Source of the DNA: Gemmatimonas aurantiaca T-27
Lineage (GTDB): Bacteria > Gemmatimonadota > Gemmatimonadetes > Gemmatimonadales > Gemmatimonadaceae
Direction: 5' to 3'
DNA length: 64,000 nucleotides
NCBI RefSeq assembly: GCF_000010305.1
Contig: NC_012489.1
Span: forward strand, 3,603,646 to 3,667,645
Positions 44,526-54,086 of the stretch are shown piece by piece (positions within the stretch are counted from its first letter, which is position 1; every line of letters starts with the position of its first letter). The notes beneath the pieces were generated by a model. That model saw nothing but the letters and a program-made list of their open reading frames with translations. It was not told the DNA's origin and did no database searches. Position numbers and translations under genes: made by a program.

Positions 44526-45365
44526 TCAGTTGTTCGGCGGTGTGGGAGCGTCGAAGCCCAGACGCGGGTCCTGACGCGATTCGTTCTGGGACAGCGAGTC
44601 CAACTCCTCACCACCACGACGCATGCGCGGTCCCATACCCCCGGGGCCCATCTGGCCACGCGGAGGGCCGTACTGCTGGCGCATTCCCGGTGCGCCGGGG
44701 CCAGGCTGACGCATGCGGACACCAGGCGGCACGAAGTCACGACCACGGGCCCCGGGCCCGAAAGCCCCACGCCCGGGCCCCGGCCCAAAGCCACCCCGCC
44801 CCTGCGCCACCATGCGCTGACGACGATCTCCCATCGCTGCCCGCATGTTGTCGAGCTTCGACTTCTGGTCGGCCGTCAGCACCGCGCGGGCATCCTGACG
44901 CAGCTTGAGCTGCGCCACTGCACGATCCGTACGCACCTTGTGCATGCGGTCCATCGCCGCACGGGCCGCCGACAGATTGCCGTCGCCTTGTATGGCGTCC
45001 ATCAAATCGGCTCGGGCGCGCAGTTCGTCGGCCTGATTCCGACGAGGGACGTTTGCGTTCTGGAGCGCTTCGAGTCGCTTTACCTGATCGTCCGTGAGCG
45101 TGAGCTGCGTCCTGAGCCGCAGCAAGGCAGACGCCGGACTGCCACCCATCGCGCGCGCAGGCCGTGCACCATTGCGATCAGGGCCTGCGACGTCCGGGGC
45201 GCCAGCCGGTGCGCCAGCAGGTGCGCCGGCTGCTGCACCTGCACCCGGCGGACCACCGGGAGGTGTGCGACGGCCACGAGCCTGCCCCTGTGCATTGGCC
45301 AAGCTGGCCAGGGAAACACTCACCACGGCGGCAGCGGCCACGAGCATCGAACGGGAGTGACGCAT
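44526..45365 (-). CDS. Periplasmic Spy/CpxP-like (LTxxQ) protein with Gly/Pro/Arg-rich tail
   Basis: A 279-residue exported protein. It starts at ATG 45365 with AGAGGA six bases upstream; residues 1-26 (MRHSRSMLVAAAAVVSVSLA) are a signal peptide ending ANAQG. A short Gly-Ala-Pro repeat (GAPAGAPAGAPDV) precedes a helical region with LTLTDDQVKRLEAL and LTADQKSKLDNMRAAM, the two LTxxQ motifs of the Spy/CpxP chaperone-like family. The last 80 residues are a disordered Gly/Pro/Met/Arg-rich tail. Such proteins buffer envelope stress; the partner is unknown. Divergent from the vWA gene cluster. Confidence 0.75.
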   Translation of the reverse strand: MRHSRSMLVAAAAVVSVSLASLANAQGQARGRRTPPGGPPGAGAAAGAPAGAPAGAPDVAGPDRNGARPARAMGGSPASALLRLRTQLTLTDDQVKRLEALQNANVPRRNQADELRARADLMDAIQGDGNLSAARAAMDRMHKVRTDRAVAQLKLRQDARAVLTADQKSKLDNMRAAMGDRRQRMVAQGRGGFGPGPGRGAFGPGARGRDFVPPGVRMRQPGPGAPGMRQQYGPPRGQMGPGGMGPRMRRGGEELDSLSQNESRQDPRLGFDAPTPPNN

Positions 45366-45670
45366 GATGTCCTCTCTATCAGAAAAGGTGCATGGTCGCC
45401 GTGAGCCGGCAACAAAGGCTGCCGAGGCGCCCACTTCACGAAATTGGACGGCACACACATCCCGGCGTTAAGCGACGCAGACCAGAACACCGGACCACCG
45501 CCAACATCGGCTTTGCCTGCCGCGTCAACAGTAGACGTCCTCTGCTCCGTGCTGCACTGTGAGGAAGTTGCTGATCGCAGGGCACGCATTCATGCCCTCT
45601 GGTGTCCAACTGCTCGCCCGTTGTGCCCGCCGCGTAGTCGTCTCCCCGCCCTGAGATCGCTGGTCGCCCT
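45366..45670. other. 305-base divergent intergenic region before the MoxR/vWA cluster
   Basis: Contains the ribosome site of the Spy-like gene at its left end and must hold both outward promoters. I see no convincing -35/-10 pair, hairpin, small ORF or RNA gene in it. Confidence 0.5.
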
Positions 45671-48001
45671 GTGGGATCCTGGATCGACGCTGTCAGCACG
45701 CTCCTCTTCAAGTATCCACCGCGCGCCTTTGCCCGCGGTGATCTCGTCGTGGCCCCGGTCGTACCGATCCTGGTGCTCCTGGTGGTCGCCTTGGTGCTGG
45801 TCGCGATCGTTGTGGCCACACACGCTTCACTGCGCACCTTGCGTGGCCGCGACCGCGCCCTGCTGGCCACGTTGCGTGTCCTGGTCATCCTGCTCGTCAT
45901 CGGCTGCCTGCTGCGCCCAGGCCTCGTCATTGCTTCCGCCGTTCCGCAGCGCAATGTGTTTGCGGTGTTGTACGACGACTCACGCAGCATGCGCATTCAT
46001 GATGTAGACGGGGCAGCCGCATCGAGCGGGACGAATGCGGCTGCCACACGTCTCGATGCGATGCAAGGCGTGTTCTCCGACACCAGTGCGCTGATGCGCA
46101 CCCTCGGCGAAAAATTCGCACTGCGCCGCTTTCGCTTCTCGGCGGCTGCAGCGCCGATGCGCAGCAGCAGCGAGGTGCTCGCCGGCGGCACCCGTTCCGA
46201 CCTGACGCAAGCTCTCGTCGATGTACGCGAAGACCTGAACGGCATGCCACTCGCCGGTGTGGTGGTGGTATCCGATGGCGCCGACAACGGCAACGGCGCG
46301 CTCGACGATGCACTACTCGCGCTCCGTGCCCGCCGTGTACCGGTGTACACCGTGGGTGTTGGTCGCGAACGGTTCGAGCGCGATATCGCCATTGAGCGGG
46401 TCGATGCACCGCGTCGTACACTCGCTGGCGCCAGCAGCGTGGTGGAAATCGACGTGCGCCTGCGTGGCACCGGCAAAGATCCGGTGACGGTGACCGTGGA
46501 AGCCGATGGCCGTGTGGTGGCCACCGAATCGGTGCGTCCACCGGCGCGTGGTGATCTCGCCACGTTGCAGGTCCGTGTGCCACCGCTGGACCCCGGCGTG
46601 CATCGCCTCGCGGTGCGGGCGCGCCCACTCGCATCGGAGATCGTCACCGAAAACAACGAGTGGCAGACCAGCATGGCGGTCCGGGCGGGCCCTGACCGTG
46701 TGCTCTATCTCGAAGGGGAACCGCGCCCCGAGTTTGCGTTCCTGCGTCGTGCCGTGGCGAACGACAGTGCACTGATGGTCGTGGGACTGATGCGCAGCGC
46801 CGAGCGCAAATTCCTGCGACTGGGCGTGCAGGACAGTCTCGAACTGCTTGGTGGTTTCCCCACCACGCGCGAAGAACTCTATCAGTATCGCGCGATCATC
46901 CTGGGCAGCATCGAAGCGTCGTTCTTCACGCCGGAACAGTTGCGCATGCTGGCCGACTTCGTGAGTGTGCGCGGCGGTGGACTCATGGTGCTTGGTGGCC
47001 GCGCCTCGCTGTCCGAAGGGGGATATGCCGGCACACCGATTGCCGACGTGTTGCCGCTCACGCTTACGCGGGGAGAGGTGAATGCCGAAGGACCGGCGAT
47101 TCCCGTGATGATCCGCCCCACACGCGCCGGCGAGTCGCACTCGGCGCTGCAGCTCGGCACATCGCTGGCCGCTTCGCGGACACGGTGGGATTCGCTGCCG
47201 GCGCTCACGATGGTGAATCGCCTGGGCACTCTGCGCGCCGGTGCGACACAGTTGCTGGCGGGTCGCACCGACGATGGCCGCAGCGATGTGCCGATTCTCG
47301 CATTCCAGCGTTACGGTCGCGGCATGAGCGCGGTGCTGGGTGTACAGGATACGTGGTTGTGGCGCATGGACACCTCCATTCCCGTCGAAGACCTCACGCA
47401 CCACACGTTGTGGCGGCAGATAGTGCGCTGGATTGTGGAAGACGCACCAGCGCCCTTCGAGATCATCGCATCGCCCACCCGAGTGGCGCCCGGCGAACCG
47501 GTGCTGTTGCGCGCGCAGGTGAACACGCCGCTGTATGCCGATGTGAACGACGCCGGCGTGACGGCCACCATCACCGGCCCCGACGGCGCGGCGCAGTCCG
47601 TGGCATTGGAGTGGTCGTTGCGTGACGATGGCAGCTACTCGGCGCGATTCACCCCCGCCGATACCGGGCGCTACACGATCGAAGCAACCGCGCAGCGTCC
47701 AGGTGCAGGTCGGGATTCGGTGCAGGTCACGCAGGCCACGGTGCTGGTGGATGACCGTGGGGCGGACGTTGCGCAGGCCGAATTGCGCTCGGCATTGCTG
47801 CGCCGCATCTCCGATGAAACGGGTGGCAAGTACTATCCCCTGCGTGATGCGGCGCGCCTTGCTGACGACGCCGTATACACCGACGCCGGCGTGACCGTAC
47901 GGGAAGCCAAGGACCTGTGGGACATGCCCGCGGTGTTGCTGCTGCTCGCGTTGCTGCTCGGCGCGGAGTGGGGCTATCGCCGGTGGCGAGGGCTGGCCTG
48001 A
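45671..48001 (+). CDS. Membrane-anchored vWA/glutamine-amidotransferase-like protein
   Basis: A 776-residue protein, starting at GTG. Two N-terminal transmembrane helices (about residues 27-48 and 66-88) are followed by a von Willebrand A-like domain with the metal-site motif DDSRS (in YDDSRSM) and VVVVSDGADNGNGALDD. A middle class-I-amidotransferase-like domain (RVLYLEGEPRPEFAFLRRAV to GGGLMVLGGRASLSEGGY) has no Cys nucleophile. An Ig-like section and a final helix (AVLLLLALLLGAEWGYRRW) close the protein. This architecture recurs next to MoxR genes; its function is unproven. First gene of an eight-gene cluster; its TGA shares one base with the next ATG. Confidence 0.85.
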   Translation: MGSWIDAVSTLLFKYPPRAFARGDLVVAPVVPILVLLVVALVLVAIVVATHASLRTLRGRDRALLATLRVLVILLVIGCLLRPGLVIASAVPQRNVFAVLYDDSRSMRIHDVDGAAASSGTNAAATRLDAMQGVFSDTSALMRTLGEKFALRRFRFSAAAAPMRSSSEVLAGGTRSDLTQALVDVREDLNGMPLAGVVVVSDGADNGNGALDDALLALRARRVPVYTVGVGRERFERDIAIERVDAPRRTLAGASSVVEIDVRLRGTGKDPVTVTVEADGRVVATESVRPPARGDLATLQVRVPPLDPGVHRLAVRARPLASEIVTENNEWQTSMAVRAGPDRVLYLEGEPRPEFAFLRRAVANDSALMVVGLMRSAERKFLRLGVQDSLELLGGFPTTREELYQYRAIILGSIEASFFTPEQLRMLADFVSVRGGGLMVLGGRASLSEGGYAGTPIADVLPLTLTRGEVNAEGPAIPVMIRPTRAGESHSALQLGTSLAASRTRWDSLPALTMVNRLGTLRAGATQLLAGRTDDGRSDVPILAFQRYGRGMSAVLGVQDTWLWRMDTSIPVEDLTHHTLWRQIVRWIVEDAPAPFEIIASPTRVAPGEPVLLRAQVNTPLYADVNDAGVTATITGPDGAAQSVALEWSLRDDGSYSARFTPADTGRYTIEATAQRPGAGRDSVQVTQATVLVDDRGADVAQAELRSALLRRISDETGGKYYPLRDAARLADDAVYTDAGVTVREAKDLWDMPAVLLLLALLLGAEWGYRRWRGLA

Positions 48002-48945
48002 TGCGACACGCCAGTCGTCTATGGCTCGCATGTGCGGCGGCCATCACGCTCTCACTGCCGGCATCGGTTGTGCATGCACAGCGCACGCACGTGCTGATCG
48101 TGGCAGGGCTGTCTGGAGCGCCGAATTTCAAGACCGCATTCAATCAGGCCATTGCATCCACCCGCACCGCTGCCCGTGAACGGTGGGCCGTGGCCGATTC
48201 GAATTTTGTGGCACTCACGGAAGACTCACTGCCGACGGCCGCATCACAGGGGCAGTCGACGAAGGCCAACATTGCTGCCGCGTTCCTTCGCCTGTCGAAG
48301 CGCGTGAGCGCCGGCGATGTGGTGCTGGTGATGTTGTTCGGCCATGGCAGCGGCGAAGGACCTGGCTCCAAGGTGAACTTGCCGGGCCCGGATGCGACGG
48401 CCTCGGAGTATGCGTCGTGGATGGCACCGTTCACACAGCAACAGGTCGTGTTCGTGAACGCCGCCACGGGTAGCGGTGATTTTGTGCCGGTGCTGGCGAA
48501 ATCGGGGCGGGTGGTGATCACGGCTACACGCACCGCGATGGAACGCAACGAATCGGAATTTCTCGGTGTCTTTACGAAGGCATTGAACAGCGAAGAAGCC
48601 GATGCCGACAAGGATGGCCGGCTCTCGGTGCTGGAGGCGTTCCGCTATGCCCGCGCGGAGGTCGCCAAGTCGTACGAACGTACCAACCGCATGCTCACCG
48701 AACACGCGGTGCTGAGCGACTCCATCATCGCGGGGCGCATCACCTTCGGTGGCAAAGCCGTGTCAGCCAACCCGCGGGTGGCGGCGCTCATTGCCGAACG
48801 ACAGATCCTCGAATCGCAGGTGGCGGCATTGCGCACCCGCAAGGCCACGATGGCCGCCGACGCGTACGATGCAGAGCTGGAACGGTTGCTGCTGGCGATC
48901 GCCGAGAAGACGCAAGCCATCAAAGCGGCGGGGGGCGACAAGTGA
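48001..48945 (+). CDS. Exported caspase-fold (C13-like) protein, apparent catalytic Cys loss
   Basis: A 314-residue exported protein. ATG 48001 (MRHASRLWLACAAAITLSLP) gives a signal peptide ending VVHAQ. The core looks like a caspase/legumain fold: THVLIVAGLSG as the first strand, VVLVMLFGHGSGEG with the expected catalytic His115, and VVFVNAATGSGDFVPVL as the strand that normally ends in the nucleophile Cys. Here the place is taken by Ala154-Ala155-Thr156, so it is probably a pseudo-enzyme or uses another residue. A Ca-type DADKDGRL segment and a C-terminal coiled coil (MAADAYDAELERLLLAIAEK) follow. It overlaps the neighbours by 1 and 4 bases. Fold assignment is moderate. Confidence 0.65.
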   Translation: MRHASRLWLACAAAITLSLPASVVHAQRTHVLIVAGLSGAPNFKTAFNQAIASTRTAARERWAVADSNFVALTEDSLPTAASQGQSTKANIAAAFLRLSKRVSAGDVVLVMLFGHGSGEGPGSKVNLPGPDATASEYASWMAPFTQQQVVFVNAATGSGDFVPVLAKSGRVVITATRTAMERNESEFLGVFTKALNSEEADADKDGRLSVLEAFRYARAEVAKSYERTNRMLTEHAVLSDSIIAGRITFGGKAVSANPRVAALIAERQILESQVAALRTRKATMAADAYDAELERLLLAIAEKTQAIKAAGGDK

Positions 48946-51287
48946 TCCGTTCCGGGATGCGCGCGGGAGCGCTGCTGACCAGTGTCCTGACGGGCCTGAT
49001 GGCTGCGACATCGCTGGCGTGCGCGCAGGATCAGGGTACGGCTCGCACGATGCCCGACCGATGGGGCACCGAGGTATCGGCGGCAGAAGCGTCCCGCGAC
49101 CGTGGCAACCGGGCCGATGCGGTCGCCCGTGCGCGTCGCATCACGGCGTCGTACCAGCAAGACGGCGCACGCAACAGCGCCGAACACACCTCAGCGGGAC
49201 GCGCGTACGCGTTGCTTGGTGTCGGCGACGCGGAGGCGGTGCGTGCAGCGCTGCGGGCGTTTGATCGCGCCGTCGCGATGGACTCCAGCAATCTCGAGGC
49301 CGTGCGTCGCACCGGTGCATTGTTCCTCGAGAAGTACAATGCCCCCGAAGCGCGGGCGTCATACGAGATGGCGCTCAAGCGTGCGTCCAACGATGCCGAG
49401 GCATTGCTCGGGCTGGCGCGGGTGGAGGAGTTCGAAGGCAAAGGCACGCCGATGGCGACGGCGCGCCGCAGTCTGGCAGCCGATCCGCGACGTGCCGAAA
49501 CACTGGCCTACATCGCGCGCCTGCAGCTCGACGTCGAAGCATTCGATTCCGCGCGGGGGTACGCGGAGCGCGCAGTGACGGCCGACAGTACGACGCAGGC
49601 GGGTTGGAGTGTGCTGGGCGCCATCGCCTGGATCACCGGCGATTCCACCGGCTATCGCCGAGCGCTGCGCGCGGCCACGTCGCTGCAGCCCGCACCGTCC
49701 ACGTTCAATCTCGCGTTGGCGGAGGCAGCCATCCGGCAGCGACGCTACGCGGAAGCGGTGCAATTGGCGCAGCAGGCCGTGCGCGACGATTCCCTGTCCG
49801 TGGCGGCGTTTGGTGTGCTGGGTACCACGCAGCTACGCATCGGCCAGATGCAAGCCGGTCGGGCCGCGGTGGAGCGGGCGTTTGCGCTCGATCCATTCAA
49901 CGTGTGGCACAAGAACACGCTGGACCTGCTCGACAAGATGCAAACGTTCCGTACGGTGAAACAGGGACGTTTCGAGGTGGTCGCGCCGGAAGACGAGGCG
50001 GACCTGCTGTCGCTGTACATCGTGCCGTTGCTGGAGCGGGCATTCGATTCGCTCTCGGTGCGATACGGCTACTCGCCGCCGACGCCGGTGCGTCTCGAGT
50101 TCTTCCGCCAACACGCCGACTTCTCGGTGCGTACCGTGGGCCTCAATGGTCTGGGCGCACTGGGTGTGAGCTTTGGCAGTCTGCTGGCCATGGATGCGCC
50201 CAATGCCCGTGAGCGCGGCACGTTCAACTGGGGCAGCACGGCCTGGCACGAGCTCACGCATGCGTTCACGCTGGGCGCCAGCGCGCACCGTGTGCCACGA
50301 TGGTTGTCGGAAGGACTCTCCGTACTGGAAGAACGCCGTGCAGCGCCCGGATGGGGCGCGCGGGCGTCTCTGCCGTGGCTCGTGGCGATGAACACGGGCC
50401 AGGTGCGTCGCATCAGCGAGCTGAATGATGGCTTCCTGCGGCCTCGTTCTCCCATGGAGACGCAGAACAGTTACTTCCAGGCCTCCATGTTCAGCGAGTG
50501 GGTGGAGCTGACCAAGGGCAGCAAGGCGCTACCGGCATTGCTGGTGGCGTACCGCGATGGATTGGACACACCGGCGGCCTTCCGCAAAGTGCTGGCGATG
50601 TCGCCTGAACAGGTCGATACCCAGTTCGACGCCTGGGTGCGCCAGCGTTACGCCAAGGATCTGGCAGCGGCGCGAGGCATGACGCCCACTGACTCTACCG
50701 GCGGTCAATTTCCCCGGGCGATGCGCGCCGCGATGGGCCTGATCGATACACGTCCCGACTCGGCACGCAAGCTGTTCGAGGAAGCACGCGGACTGATGCC
50801 GTCATACACGTCCGAGGATGGTCCGGCATGGTATCTGGCTCGCATCGCGCTGTTGCAGCGGGACACAACCACCGCGCTGACCATGTTGCAGGTGGTGACC
50901 GGCGGCGATGAAACCGCGTGGGATGCCAATCAACTGGAAGCCACTGTGCGCGAAGCACGCGGTGATCGTGCGGGCGCGATGGCCGCACTGGAACGTTTGG
51001 TGTGGATCTGGCCGTACGAGCCACCCATTCATGTGCGTTACGCGCAACTCGCCACGGCGCAGGGGCAGCATGCGCTGGCCGTGCGTGAACGCCGGGCGGT
51101 GATCGCGAACAAGCCAGCCGATTTGCTGGACGCGCGCTACGAATTGGCGCGTGCATTGGCCGCCGCGGGACAGGTGGCCGAGGCCCGACGTGAGCTACTG
51201 CAGGTGCTGGAAGAAGCACCGAGCTTCGAGAAGGCTCAGGCTTTGTTGCTGGAGTTGCGGCAACGCAGCGGAGGCTCCTCGCGATGA
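48942..51287 (+). CDS. TPR protein with embedded gluzincin (peptidase MA-like) domain
   Basis: A 781-residue exported protein, GTG start overlapping the preceding stop (GTGA). Residues 1-28 form a signal, possibly lipoprotein-type (LMAATSLAC). About residues 30-340 are tetratricopeptide repeats (for example YEMALKRASNDAEALLGLAR and YAERAVTADSTTQAGWSVLG). A metallopeptidase domain follows with H436-E-L-T-H440 in WHELTHAF and a likely third ligand Glu in WLSEGLSVLEE, the gluzincin arrangement. More TPRs close the protein (from about 620). The protease looks catalytically complete; target unknown. It ends in an ATGA overlap with the DUF4159 gene. Confidence 0.85.
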   Translation: MIRSGMRAGALLTSVLTGLMAATSLACAQDQGTARTMPDRWGTEVSAAEASRDRGNRADAVARARRITASYQQDGARNSAEHTSAGRAYALLGVGDAEAVRAALRAFDRAVAMDSSNLEAVRRTGALFLEKYNAPEARASYEMALKRASNDAEALLGLARVEEFEGKGTPMATARRSLAADPRRAETLAYIARLQLDVEAFDSARGYAERAVTADSTTQAGWSVLGAIAWITGDSTGYRRALRAATSLQPAPSTFNLALAEAAIRQRRYAEAVQLAQQAVRDDSLSVAAFGVLGTTQLRIGQMQAGRAAVERAFALDPFNVWHKNTLDLLDKMQTFRTVKQGRFEVVAPEDEADLLSLYIVPLLERAFDSLSVRYGYSPPTPVRLEFFRQHADFSVRTVGLNGLGALGVSFGSLLAMDAPNARERGTFNWGSTAWHELTHAFTLGASAHRVPRWLSEGLSVLEERRAAPGWGARASLPWLVAMNTGQVRRISELNDGFLRPRSPMETQNSYFQASMFSEWVELTKGSKALPALLVAYRDGLDTPAAFRKVLAMSPEQVDTQFDAWVRQRYAKDLAAARGMTPTDSTGGQFPRAMRAAMGLIDTRPDSARKLFEEARGLMPSYTSEDGPAWYLARIALLQRDTTTALTMLQVVTGGDETAWDANQLEATVREARGDRAGAMAALERLVWIWPYEPPIHVRYAQLATAQGQHALAVRERRAVIANKPADLLDARYELARALAAAGQVAEARRELLQVLEEAPSFEKAQALLLELRQRSGGSSR

Positions 51288-52081
51288 TCGGCTGGCATCG
51301 GGATGGCGACTCATGGACACGGCGCGCCCTCGTGCTGGGCATGGCATGGGCAGCGCTGACTGTGGCGCCTGCGACTCTCGATGCCCAGGGACGCCGCGGC
51401 GGTGGCCGTCAACCGGAGTTCGCCGACAACGTGCCGTATGATGGGCGACTCACCTTCGCGCGCATCCGCTACACCATGCCGGACTTTGGTGGTTTCCGCG
51501 GGCGCGACCTGCCGTGGAGCCACGACTATCCGCGTGGCGAACGGCATTTCACGAAGATCGTCAGTGAGATCACGTCGGCACGTGTGCGCACGATGCAGAG
51601 CAACATCCTCACGCTCGACGACCCGCAGCTCGGCAAGTATCCGATCGCCTACATGGCGGAAGCAGGGTTCTGGGTGCCCAACGAGGCCGAAACCCTGGGC
51701 ATGCGGCACTACCTGACGAAGGGCGGTTTCATGGTGTTCGATGATTTTGCCGGTGATGCCTGGCGGAATTTCGAAGCGCAGATGCGGAAGGTGCTCCCCG
51801 ATCTGCGCCCGATCGAACTCACCGTGGACCATCCGATCTTCGATTCGTTCTACCGTATCAAGAGCCTCGACTACTACCACCCGTACTATCGGATGAAGTC
51901 GGTGTTCTATGGCTACTTCGAAGGCAACGATCCGAAGAAGCGCATGCTGGCCATTGTGAACTACAACAACGACCTGTCGGAGTACTGGGAGTTTTCCGAT
52001 CAGGGGATGTTTCCGCTGGACATGTCGAACGAATCGTACAAGCTGGGCGTGAATTACATCGTCTACGCCCTGACTCGCTGA
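51284..52081 (+). CDS. DUF4159 exported protein
   Basis: A 265-residue protein with a signal peptide (hydrophobic stretch VLGMAWAALTVAPATLDAQ) and a single DUF4159 domain: LTFARIRYTMPDFGGFRGRD, WSHDYPRGERHF, PIAYMAEAGFWVPNEAETLG, GGFMVFDDFAGDAW, DHPIFDSFYRI and a C-terminal LGVNYIVYALTR. The fold resembles amidotransferase-like Rossmann proteins, with no known activity. DUF4159 genes are typically found beside MoxR/DUF58/BatA genes, as here. ATGA overlap with the upstream TPR-peptidase gene, 28 bases to moxR. Confidence 0.9.
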   Translation: MIGWHRDGDSWTRRALVLGMAWAALTVAPATLDAQGRRGGGRQPEFADNVPYDGRLTFARIRYTMPDFGGFRGRDLPWSHDYPRGERHFTKIVSEITSARVRTMQSNILTLDDPQLGKYPIAYMAEAGFWVPNEAETLGMRHYLTKGGFMVFDDFAGDAWRNFEAQMRKVLPDLRPIELTVDHPIFDSFYRIKSLDYYHPYYRMKSVFYGYFEGNDPKKRMLAIVNYNNDLSEYWEFSDQGMFPLDMSNESYKLGVNYIVYALTR

Positions 52082-52109
52082 CCACTTCCCTCCCCCGTCG
52101 AGGACTCGC

Positions 52110-53162
<1,053 letters not shown>

Positions 53163-53172
53163 CGGTCGCCCT

Positions 53173-54072
53173 GTGCCCGTCGCTCCCGCCTCCTTTCTCG
53201 ACCCCTCGCTGCTCGCGAAGATCTCCGATCTCGCGTTGCTGGCGCGTACGGTCGTGGATGGATTCATGCACGGCCAACATCGGTCGTTGCGCAAAGGCTC
53301 GTCGCTCGACTTCGCGGAGCATCGCAGCTACCAGCCGGGCGACGACCTGCGACGCATCGATTGGCGCGTGTACGGTCGCACCGATCGGTTCTATATCAAG
53401 GAGTACGACGCCGACACGAACGCGGGCGTGCTGTTCGCGCTCGACAGTTCTGGGTCCATGGACTACGGCAGCGGAACCGTCACGAAGTTCGCGTACGGCC
53501 GCATGCTGGCCGCGTCGCTGGCGTGGCTCTCCCAGTCGCAGGGTGATCGTGTCGGTCTCGCCACGTTCACGCAGGATCTCGAAGAAGTCATTCCGCCGTC
53601 GGTGCGCCATCTGCAGCGCATGCTGCACACGTTGGCCAACACCACGCCCAAGGGCTCCAGCCGACTGGTGCACAGCGTGGAGCGTGTGGGGCTGCTGTCT
53701 TCTCGGGCAGGCATTCTCGTGCTCATCACCGACTGTTACGAACGCCCCGATGCACTCGGCCGCGCGGTGGACGCGCTGCGCATGAACGGCAACGATGTGA
53801 TCGTGTTTCACCTGGTGGACGTCGCCGAGCGCGACTTGCCCGGTGATGCCGATACGACGTTCGAGGATATGGAGAGTGGTGCGCTGCTGCCACTCAAGCC
53901 CGACGATCTGCGCAACAAGTATCAGACGCTGATTCGTGACCATCACGCGGCCCTGCAGTCGCGGCTGGCGGCCGCCGGCGCCGACTATGTACGGCTGCTC
54001 ACCAACGAACCGCTCGACCGCGCCTTGCATGCCTATCTCGACGCGCGGCTCACGCGCGGTCGGGTGCGCTGA
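53173..54072 (+). CDS. DUF58 vWA-like protein
   Basis: A 299-residue soluble protein, GTG start. The DUF58 signature SLDFAEHRSYQPGDDLRRID (residues about 46-65), then WRVYGRTDRFYIKEYD, leads into a vWA domain whose metal-site motif is intact (LDSSGSMDYG) with GILVLITDCYE further on. DUF58 proteins are the usual immediate partners of MoxR. No membrane helix is seen, so it is probably cytoplasmic and bridges MoxR to the membrane vWA proteins. Located 10 bases after moxR and 14 bases before the BatA-like gene. Confidence 0.94.
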   Translation: MPVAPASFLDPSLLAKISDLALLARTVVDGFMHGQHRSLRKGSSLDFAEHRSYQPGDDLRRIDWRVYGRTDRFYIKEYDADTNAGVLFALDSSGSMDYGSGTVTKFAYGRMLAASLAWLSQSQGDRVGLATFTQDLEEVIPPSVRHLQRMLHTLANTTPKGSSRLVHSVERVGLLSSRAGILVLITDCYERPDALGRAVDALRMNGNDVIVFHLVDVAERDLPGDADTTFEDMESGALLPLKPDDLRNKYQTLIRDHHAALQSRLAAAGADYVRLLTNEPLDRALHAYLDARLTRGRVR

Positions 54073-54086
54073 GGATAGGGCTCATC

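Noticed and set aside
46313-48031. 572-codon minus-strand open frame opposite the vWA gene
   Set aside because: His/Arg-rich composition, no domain, no ribosome site; antisense shadow of a well supported gene.
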